From assembly GCA_012845835.1 (NCBI GenBank), contig JABAKD010000014.1:7837074-7901073 (forward strand): a stretch of 64,000 bases of DNA, read 5' to 3'. Positions 56,124-64,000 of the stretch are shown here, one piece after another. Made by a program: the position numbers and the translations under genes. Numbering within the stretch: position 1 is the first letter of the stretch; each line of letters starts with the position of its first letter. A model generated the notes under the pieces. That model was not told the DNA's origin. It did not search any database and worked only from the letters and a program-made list of their open reading frames with translations. The DNA comes from Undaria pinnatifida (taxonomy: Eukaryota > Sar > Phaeophyceae > Laminariales > Alariaceae).

Positions 56124-59100
56124 TAAGCTACTTGCATTAAGCATTTGAAATCGTAATTTCGGCTGTGGGGGGAGAAAGATCGAGACAATAATAACTTGGT
56201 TAATGTGGGGTCATGGCCCAGTTTGGGAGGAAAAAAAAGCATAGAAAAATCTCATATAAAAAAATCGCACAATCGACCAGCCAGCCGGGACACCAACACA
56301 TCGAGGCACACATCATCTTCCACAGGGCATCCCGGACACACCAGACGGCATCCACAACACCCAAGCACCCTCCCGATGAGGCTGCCAGGTTTCTGGTGGA
56401 CGATCTTCGGGATTGCCCACGGCAGTCGGGCTGACGAGTCATCAAGAGTGCCCGCAGCGGCGCAAATTTAGCTCTTTGCTACGAACACGCAGCAGCCAGC
56501 GAGCAATTTTCGAAATCAGAAGGCTCTTCTCACGTTCTTTGGAGACCGACGAGCTGTGGCCCACACACAAACACAACGCGCCACAAGTGCTCCACCCACG
56601 CCAGCGCCACAGGTGCGGAAGACTCAACCGGCCCCATCCCTGGCCCGCAGCAAAGCCTGTTTGTAGCCCACCAACAACAGCAGTAGTAGTGCGGCCTTTC
56701 GGCGTTTTTGAATATTTTGAGCAGTCTGCTCAATAATCAAAAAGCCACACCGGTACGTGAAAACCCGCGAACAGCTTGAAATTCAAAAGCTCGGAGATCG
56801 GAAGACAGGAGGACGACACCATGCAAGGCATACCATAGACACGGTGGTGCGCCTTTCTTCACCCTGGAGCAGCTCGTCTCTACCCCTGAGGCAGGCGGCC
56901 TCCACTCTTGAAGAAGCCGGTGATCTCCACTGTTTCGAAGCCTCGAGTTTCCTCCTTTGGAACCCTCCTTGTGTCCCTCTTGCGCGGCCGTTTCCCATGT
57001 TACACCATCGGTGTATCGGCCACTTCCGGTCTTGCAAGGAGGACGGCACAGATGCAACCCTTGGTCTTCGGCTAGACGATCCAGCCAGATGTTTGTGGCT
57101 CGCGAGACGTCGCCCGGATGACCAGGAGTGGTCAGGGAAACACTCGGAGAGTTTCATCACTTATTGATGTTACAAACAAGATCGACAAAATCGGCAACAC
57201 AGATCTTGCCTTTAAATATCTACTGCTGCTGTACATCATGACGTGGTAATCGATGACCCGTCCTAGGTGTGCACGTCTACGTCGTTTCATATTGTTTTTA
57301 GTCTCTGTCCCGTCTCCCCCTCCGCTGGCATGAAACGCAATCCAACCACATTCTCCACATACATCAACCATGATTGTCATCAAAGCCTTCAAACCGTCTT
57401 GTTTTGTTCCCAGCAGTTGAGCACATCATCAACAGCAGTTGAGCACATTATCAACAGCAGTTGAGCACGTCATCAACGCACGAGAAAGAGTGACAGAAAA
57501 TTGCGCCGCAGTAACTCACACAGCAGCAGCAGCACAGCAGCCTGTACGTGGTCGGTAGTCAGCGTCGAGGGTAGGAACCGGTCGCTGGGCTCCCTGCCGT
57601 GTGTACTGATACCCTGCCGTGATGGTTGCTGCGGTGCAATTTTCCGTTCTGCAACAATACCTCTTGTTTATATCGTACTCCTAGCCTAAACTTCCCAGAA
57701 TCATAAAAAATATACTACAGCACAGCCGGTAGCATGACCAGAAGGTTGTTTCTTATGTGTGGTGAGTACACCCGGCGTCCGTGCTCATTATTCATCCTAG
57801 AGACATTCAAAGTATATGTGATACAGGGTAAACAACAATCTCAATAAATCAGGAATCAACAGTCTAATGAAGCAAGTGAAATGCCGGCGTACCGGGCACG
57901 ACAGCAAAACAAAACGAGCGAGACCATAGTCTAATATAAGGAAAAAATTGACACTAAAAAAGAAAACGCCAGGCAGGGGCCCTGAAGAACGAGAGATGCA
58001 AAAAAGCCAGAACGGCTGCAAGAGAAACAACCTACATGCTGGTGAACGGGAACAGCTAACTGTTGCACGGACGAAACAACAGGAAGAAGAGGAAGATACC
58101 GGCCTAAGGCCGGCGCGGAGGGAAAACAAGGAAACGAAGAGAGAAAAAAGGCAACAGCTAAAAACGAACAAATCAAGCAAGACAACAAGTAAATTGCATT
58201 ACTGCCGCGTTTGCACTTCCCCCTTTGATCTCGATGAACACACACAAAGGAAAACATTACCGCTTACTGTATTGTTTAGGGCTATACCATAGTACTTCAA
58301 CACGATCCACAAAATAGTCAAACCGGTAGCTTGCCACACCATGTACCATTTCGATTCGGCGTTCGTCCGCAGCTGTATCGGTAAGACCCCCCCACCCCCC
58401 CCCCTCCCTCCAGTTTACCGTTGTTGCTGTTCTTAGTGTCCACTGTTGCGTGGATTAGCCAGATCTTATCCGCCTCGGTCCTATGCCATTTCGCCATGAA
58501 GCGGCCCGCCGCGTCGACGACCCCCCGGTACCAGTTTCCACTCCTCTTAGCCGCCCTCGACCATAGCGCACTCTTTACCCCTAACAGAAAAGCGGGGTTG
58601 TCCGTTGAATGCTTTGATGTCGTCTGCTACAGCTTGGGCCCAGTTCTTTTCTGGTCGACCTGGTCCCGGGTTTTCCCCACATTAACCATCGTCCCGAACA
58701 TCAACCGATGAGTCAGCCGCTCGGTTGTCGTTCTTTGTACGGCTCCCGCGAAGAGGAGGTGGCTTTTGCGTGGCCGTCTCAACGCTTTCACATTGTGTTG
58801 AGGGTCTTGGCGGTCGATATATGGGGGTCGGTGCGTTGTCGGAGCTGGGAGCCAAAATCGGTTAGGGGGAGGTTTGAATGTGCCGTTCATAGGTCAGCAA
58901 AGTGCCCCTGGCAGAGATTCCGAGCCACACGCCCGTACAGTAGGGTGTCCATCACCTCGGTCCTTAGCAGACGCACCTTTAGTATGAACGAAGCATTTTC
59001 CATATCGTACAGCTCACGCTTGAAACGATCGTAGAATGTCCCGCTTGAAACGATCGTAGCATGCCCACGCAAGTCGGATTCGTCGATAATGTATGGCATA

Positions 59101-59634
59101 ATGTCGGCGCTTTGGTTGATAAGACGGCGCCCAGGCACAAAACGTGCATCGTCTGCAAATATGCCTCTGGCCCGCCGCTTCGATAACAAGCGGTGGGGCC
59201 GGGAGAACCTTGTTGCGTGTGCGGGGCGGCGTTGTCTCCTTTTTCGTTTCGCACACGGTGAGGGCTGTTGTTTCGAAAACGGTCACAATGACAGTCATCT
59301 TCGCAAGGTTTTCCGTTGATTTACACACAACGCCTGCATCGTCGGCGTAAAGCATACCACAGACTGGCCTCCGTACATGTGCCAGTGGTTCAACTTCCAA
59401 CCCGCCCTCTCCGACGTCCTCCTCGAGGTGCACCAAGTCCTCAAAAAATCTGGGTCCTCACTGAAACTTAGAGGAACGGAATGTATCGCTGTGCGGCGAA
59501 AAATTCATTGCGAAGAAGCGGCGACAGTACACATCCTTGCCATAATCCCTGAGTGACGTCATGCCATTCATAGTGTTCACCGTCATCCATACGCACGCGA
59601 CCTCGCATGCTTTCGTGGAACTGGCCAATAACGG
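56124..59634. repeat. left arm of the giant palindrome
   Basis: Inverted copy of 60431-63953. Outward from the LINE fragment it holds non-coding sequence with small mirrored frames, including an 86-codon frame on - (57132-57392). Confidence 0.85.
57132..57392 (-). CDS. 86-codon frame, left arm copy (unrecognised)
   Basis: It encodes the same short protein as 62676-62936 with one change (FHASGGGDG against FHARGGGDG). Residues include VDVCGECGWIAF and a basic KRRRR patch. I do not recognise it. It may be only a chance frame kept because the arms are similar. Confidence 0.25.
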   Translation of the reverse strand: MKALMTIMVDVCGECGWIAFHASGGGDGTETKNNMKRRRRAHLGRVIDYHVMMYSSSRYLKARSVLPILSILFVTSISDETLRVFP

Positions 59635-59760
59635 TCAGCATCGTCTCTGGTACGTCATCCGCGTGCTCGGTACTTGTGCATGAGAACGTGGCCGTCGACA
59701 GGAACGACGCCATGGCGCCATCGTCGCAGCAGCCTCTTGAGATCCACCTCCCGCGCGACT
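58440..59760 (-). pseudogene. LINE reverse transcriptase 3' part, left copy, decayed
   Basis: On the - strand the pieces are, in order, [16 protein letters not shown] and [16 protein letters not shown] (finger and palm), MLYADDAGVV (catalytic box), YDRFKRELYDMENASFILK and LLRTEVMDTLLYG (thumb region), and a C-terminal stretch with TERLTHRLMFGTMV. These are typical of non-LTR retrotransposon ORF2. The frame is interrupted by shifts near 59.44-59.47 and 59.0-59.2 kb and by a stop near 58.89 kb. The homology runs past the inner edge of the palindrome arm by at least 30 bp, so this copy retains more than the right one. Confidence 0.75.
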
Positions 59761-60430
59761 TTCTTTAGTAGACGCGAAAGCCAATGCATGCCCATATTTT
59801 CTTCAAAACTTCTAATATTTTTAATTCCCACGAACGTAATCTAGAGCCAAATTTAATCTGTACCCAGTCGTTCAATAGACCACAAATGGGCTAATCGCTG
59901 TCATTGGTCGTTATCCACCCAAAGCAGGAAGCGATCGGTCGATGATGTCACGCATGTAAAAAAAAAGAACTCTGTGGAATCCATGGTGCAGGCCATGCCA
60001 GAGGCCTGCAGAAATGGCGTGCTCGGCGTGGGCGCGGGCGCCCACTGTCTGTGCTTTGTCCGTGTGGAGTGTGCCTATCTCACAGTCATCTTGCGTTCTT
60101 AGAGTCCGGGCTTTACCTCCACATTGCTGTGGCAAAACATATTTAATGCGGCCTTTGCTCGCTTCTCCCGAAAAAGCAAAAACTATCATTCATGTACAAC
60201 AAAAACAACACAGCACCCCCTTGATCGCGGGCTAGGTAGTGTAGGACCGCGCATTACTGTGGAGGGGGCTCGCACGGGTTGCGCGGTACTGCTTGCGCCC
60301 TTGACTGAACCCAGGGCTGTTGCCCCCCTTATCTACGCCGAGCCTGCTGATTAATCAAGATATTTATGACAAAAAAAACATGCCGTAATCTTGAGTGTGT
60401 TGTTGGAATGCGTATCCAAGAAAATATTTC
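59635..60430. other. centre of the giant palindrome
   Basis: 796 bp present once. The left end continues the LINE sequence. The rest has no recognised gene, only short frames. Confidence 0.6.
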
Positions 60431-61625
60431 CCGTTATCGGCCAGTTCCACGAAAGCATGCGAGGTCGCGTGCGTATGGATGACGGTGAACACTATGAATG
60501 GCATGACGTCACTCAGGGATTGTGGCAAGGATGTGTACTGTCGCCGCTTCTTCGCAATGTATCTTTCTCCGCACAGCGATACATTCCGTTCCTCTAAGTT
60601 TCAGTGAGGACCCAGATTTTTTGAGGACTTGAAGCACCTCGAGGAGGACTTCGGGGAGGGCGGGTTGGAAGTTGAACCACTGGCACATGTACGGAGGCCA
60701 GTCTGTGATATGCTGTACGCCGACGATGCAGGCGTTGTGTGTAAATCAACGGAAAACCTTGCGAAGATGACTGTCATTGTGACCGTTTTCGAAACAACAG
60801 CCCTCACCGTATGCGAAACGAAAAAGGGGACAACGCCGCTCCGCACACGCAACAAGGTTCTCCCGGCCCCACCGCTTGTTATCGAAGCGGCGGGCCAGAG
60901 GCATATTTGCAGATGATGCATTTTTTGTGCCTGGGCGCCGTCTTATCAACCAAAGCGCCGACATTATGCCATACATTATCGACGAATCCGACTTGCGTGG
61001 GCATGCTACGATCGTTTCAAGCGGGACATTCTACGATCGTTTCAAGCGTGAGCTGTACGATATGGAAAATGCTTCGTTCATACTAAAGGTGCGTCTGCTA
61101 AGGACCGAGGTGATGGACACCCTACTGTACGGGCGTGTGGCTCGGAATCTCTGCCAGGGGCACTTTGCTGACCTATGAACGGCACATTCAAACCTCCCCC
61201 TAACCGATTTTGGCTCCCAGCTCCGATAACGCACCGACCCCCATATATCGACCGCCAAGACCCTCAACACAATGTGAAAGCGTTGAGACGACCACGCAAA
61301 AGCCACCTCCTCTTCGCGGGAGCCGTACAAAGAACGACAACCGAGCGGCTGACTCATCGGTTGATGTTCGGGACGATGGTTAATGTGGGGAAAACCCGGG
61401 ACCAGGTCGACCAGAAAAGAACTGGGCCCAAGCTGTAGCAGACGACATCAAAGCATTCAACGGACAACCCCGCTTTTCTGTTAGGGGTAAAGAGTGCGCT
61501 ATGGTCGAGGGCGGCTAAGAGGAGTGGAAACTGGTACCGGGGGGTCGTCGACGCGGCGGGCCGCTTCATGGCGAAATGGCATAGGACCGAGGCGGATAAG
61601 ATCTGGCTAATCTACGCAACAGTGG
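60427..61625 (+). pseudogene. LINE reverse transcriptase 3' part, right copy, decayed
   Basis: Mirror of the left copy: [13 protein letters not shown] and [16 protein letters not shown], then MLYADDAGVV at about 60.71 kb, YDRFKRELYDMENA, MDTLLYG and RLTHRLMFGTMV. A final stretch (GNWYRGVV, FMAKWHRTEAD) lies in another frame. It has the same interruptions as the left copy. This shows that the LINE was already broken before, or when, the arms were formed. Confidence 0.75.
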
Positions 61626-63953
61626 ATACCAAGAACAGCAACAACGATAAACTGGAGGGATGGGGGTGGGTGGGGGGGTCTTACCGATACAGCTGCGGAC
61701 AAACGCCGAATCGAAATGGTACATGGTGTGGCAAGCTACCGGTTTGACTATTTTGTGGATCGTGTTGAAGTACTTTGGTATAGCCCTAAACAACACAGTG
61801 AGCGGTAGTGTTTTCCTTTTTGTGTGTTCATCGAGATCAAAGGGGGAAGCGCGAACGCGGCAGTAATGCAATTTACTTGTTGTCTTGCTTGCTTTGTTCG
61901 TTTTTAGCTGTTGCTTTTTTTCTCTCTTTGTTTCCTTGTTTTCCCTCCGCGCCGGCCTTAGGCCGGTATCTTCCTCTTCTTCCTGTTGTTTCGTCCGTGC
62001 AACAGTTAGCTGTTCCCGTTCACCAGCATGTAGGTTGTTTCTCTTGCAGCCGTTCTGGCTTTTTTGCATCTCTCGTTCTTCAGAGCCCCTGGCGTTTTCT
62101 TTTTTAGTTTCAATTTTTTCCATATAATATTAGACTATGGTCTCGCTCGTTTTGTTTTGCTGTCGTGCCCGGTACGCCGGCATTTCACTTGCTTCATTAG
62201 ACTATCTATGTTGATTCCTGATTTATTGAGATTGTTGTTTACCCTGTCTCGCATATACTTTGTATGTCTCTAGGATGAATAATGAGCACGGACGCCCGGT
62301 GTACTTACCACACATAAGAAACAATCTTCTGGTCATGCTACCGGCTGTGCTGTAGTATATTTTTTATGATTCTGGGAAGTTTAGGCTAGGAGTATAAACA
62401 AGAGGTATTGTTGCAGAACGGAAAATTGCACAGCAGCGAACATCACGGCAGGGTATCAGTACACACGGCAGGGAGCCCAGCGACCGGTTCCTACCCTCGA
62501 CGCTGACTACCGACCACGTACAGGCTGCTGTGGTGCTGCTGCTGCTGTGTGGGTTACTGCGGCGCAATTTTCTGTCACTCTTTCTCGTGCGTTGATGACG
62601 TGCTCAACTGCTGTTAATAATGTGCTCAACTGCTGCTGATGATGTGCTCAACTGCTGGGAACAAAACAAAACGGTTTGAAGGCTTTGATGACAATCATGG
62701 TTGATGTATGTGGAGAATGTGGTTGGATTGCGTTTCATGCCAGAGGAGGGGGAGACGGGACAGAGACTAAAAACAATATGAAACGACGTAGACGCGCACA
62801 CCTAGGACGGGTCATCGATTACCACGTCATGATGTACAGCAGCAGTAGATATTTAAAGGCAAGATCTGTGTTGCCGATTTTGTCGATCTTGTTTGTAACA
62901 TCAATAAGTGATGAAACTCTCCGAGTGTTTCCCTGACCACTCCTGGTCATCCGGGCGACGTCTCGCGAGCCACAAACATCTGGCTGGATCGTCTAGCCGA
63001 AGACCAAGGGTTGCATCTGTGCCGTCCTCCTTGCAAGACCGGAAGTGGCCGATACACCGATGGTGTAACATGGGAAACGGCCGCGCAAGAGGGACACAAG
63101 GAGGGTTCCAAAGGAGGAAACTCGAGTCTTAAAAACGGTGGAGACCACTGGCTTCTTCAAGAGTGGAGACCGCCTGCCTCAGGGGTAGAGACGAGCTGTT
63201 CCAGGGTGAAGAAAGGCGCACCACCGTGTGTATGGTATGCCTTCCATGGTGTCGTCCTCCTGTCTTCCGATCTCCGAGCTTTTGAATTTCAAACTGTTCG
63301 CGGGTTTTCACGTACCGGTGTGGCTTTTTGATTATTGAGCAGACTGCTCAAAATATTCAAAAACGCCGAAAGGCCGCACTACTACTGCTGCTATTGTTGG
63401 TGGGCTGCAAACAGGCTTTGCTGCGGGCCAGGGATGGGGCCGGTTAAGCCTTCCGCACCTGTGGCGCTGGCGTGGGTGGAGCACTTGTGGCGCGTTGCGT
63501 TTGTGTGTGGGCCACAGCTCGCCGGTCTCCAAAGAACGTGAGAAGAGCCTTCTGATTTCGAAAATTGCTTGCTGGCTGCTACGTGTTCGTAGCAAAGAGC
63601 TAAATTTGCGCCGCTGCGGGCACTCTTGATGACGCGTTAGCCTGTCTGCCGTGGGCAATCCCGCAGATCGTGCACCAGGAACCTGACAGCCTCATCGGGA
63701 GGGTGCTTGGGTGTTGTGGATGCCGTCTGGTGTGTCCGGCATGCTCTGTGGAAGATGATGTGTGCCTCGATGTGTTGGTGTCCCGGCTGGCTGGTCGATT
63801 GTTCAATTTTTTACATGACATTCTACTATCTATGCTTTTTTTCCCTCTCAATCTGGGCCATGACCCTACATTAACCAAGTTATCATTTTCTCGATTTTTC
63901 TCCCCCCACAGCCGAAATTACGATTTCAAATGCTTAATAATGCAAGTAGCTTA
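60431..63953. repeat. right arm of the giant palindrome
   Basis: Inverted copy of 56124-59634. Differences include substitutions and a 3-bp indel in a short CAG/CTG tract near 62.53 kb. Confidence 0.85.
62676..62936 (+). CDS. 86-codon frame, right arm copy (unrecognised)
   Basis: Partner of 57132-57392. It is open in both arms, but given the small divergence this is weak evidence for function. It ends DETLRVFP. Confidence 0.25.
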   Translation: MKALMTIMVDVCGECGWIAFHARGGGDGTETKNNMKRRRRAHLGRVIDYHVMMYSSSRYLKARSVLPILSILFVTSISDETLRVFP

Positions 63954-64000
63954 TAGTGTGATACCGTACGGGGATACATATGTTGATAGTTTGTACAGTA
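63954..64000. repeat. ~325-bp satellite array, block 6 (runs off the window)
   Basis: It resumes with TAGTGTGATACCGTACGG and ATATGTTGATAG, in the same orientation as all other blocks. Confidence 0.85.

Larger units (their letters stand above)
56124..63953. mobile_element. 7.8-kb palindromic insertion with a LINE fragment in each arm
   Basis: Arms 56124-59634 and 60431-63953 are inverted copies of about 3.5 kb around a 796-bp centre. Outer ends read TAAGCTACTTGCATTA and its inverse. The arms differ by a few percent with small indels. Satellite flanks both ends, but about 70 bp of one unit is missing at the site and I see no clear target duplication. It may be a large foldback transposon that captured a LINE, or an inverted segmental duplication. 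No transposase was recognised. Confidence 0.75.

Noticed and set aside
56124-63953. Palindrome as a sequencing or assembly chimera
   Set aside because: The arms differ by scattered substitutions and indels, and the centre is unique. A fold-back artefact would give identical arms. Long reads could still overturn this.
1-64000. A defence, toxin or biosynthetic gene system
   Set aside because: Outside the mobile elements and one coiled-coil gene there is no cluster of co-directional genes with recognisable domains.

Overview
The window looks like nuclear DNA of a eukaryote. It has GT-AG introns with consistent codon phase, LTR, YR and LINE retroelements, non-autonomous DNA transposons and two large satellite arrays. 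There is no bacterial operon structure, and I saw no rRNA or convincing tRNA gene. My best guess is an ochrophyte macroalga such as a brown alga, from balanced base composition, many introns and low-complexity Gly/Ala/Gln-rich proteins. This is inference and no single gene proves it.

Left third (about 0.5-20.8 kb, + strand): one host gene can be assembled from six exons (568-1232, 2479-2599, 2843-2958, 3449-3689, 17769-17897, 19700-20776). Splice phases match at every junction, giving 782 residues from the first visible exon. The product is a low-complexity and coiled-coil protein that I do not recognise. Upstream exons probably lie outside the window. The fourth intron would be about 14 kb. 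It holds a complex repeat field (7.36-9.5 kb) and a satellite (about 9.5-15.5 kb) with unit spacings near 138 and 90 bp.

Middle (20.8-26.5 kb): no gene I can support. It holds MITE-like elements (18316-18611 inside the gene, 22979-23372, 24513-24767), a near-palindrome array, a strong hairpin and dispersed repeats.

Right (26.5-64 kb): one satellite with a unit of about 325 bp has been split by five insertions. These are a 1.7-kb Mutator-like foldback element (28703-30401, 9-bp target duplication), a tyrosine-recombinase retroelement of PAT/DIRS type with split direct repeats (about 32640-38566), a young Copia element on + (40363-47600, 5-bp duplication AGCTT), a more decayed Copia element on - (49503-55195, 5-bp duplication TCATA), and a 7.8-kb palindrome (56124-63953). 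Each palindrome arm carries the 3' part of a LINE reverse transcriptase. The satellite resumes after every insertion and runs off the right edge.

The main interest is architectural: a satellite-filled giant intron, a satellite that has taken several classes of element, and a long divergent palindrome built around a LINE fragment. I found no multi-gene system with a clear new function.
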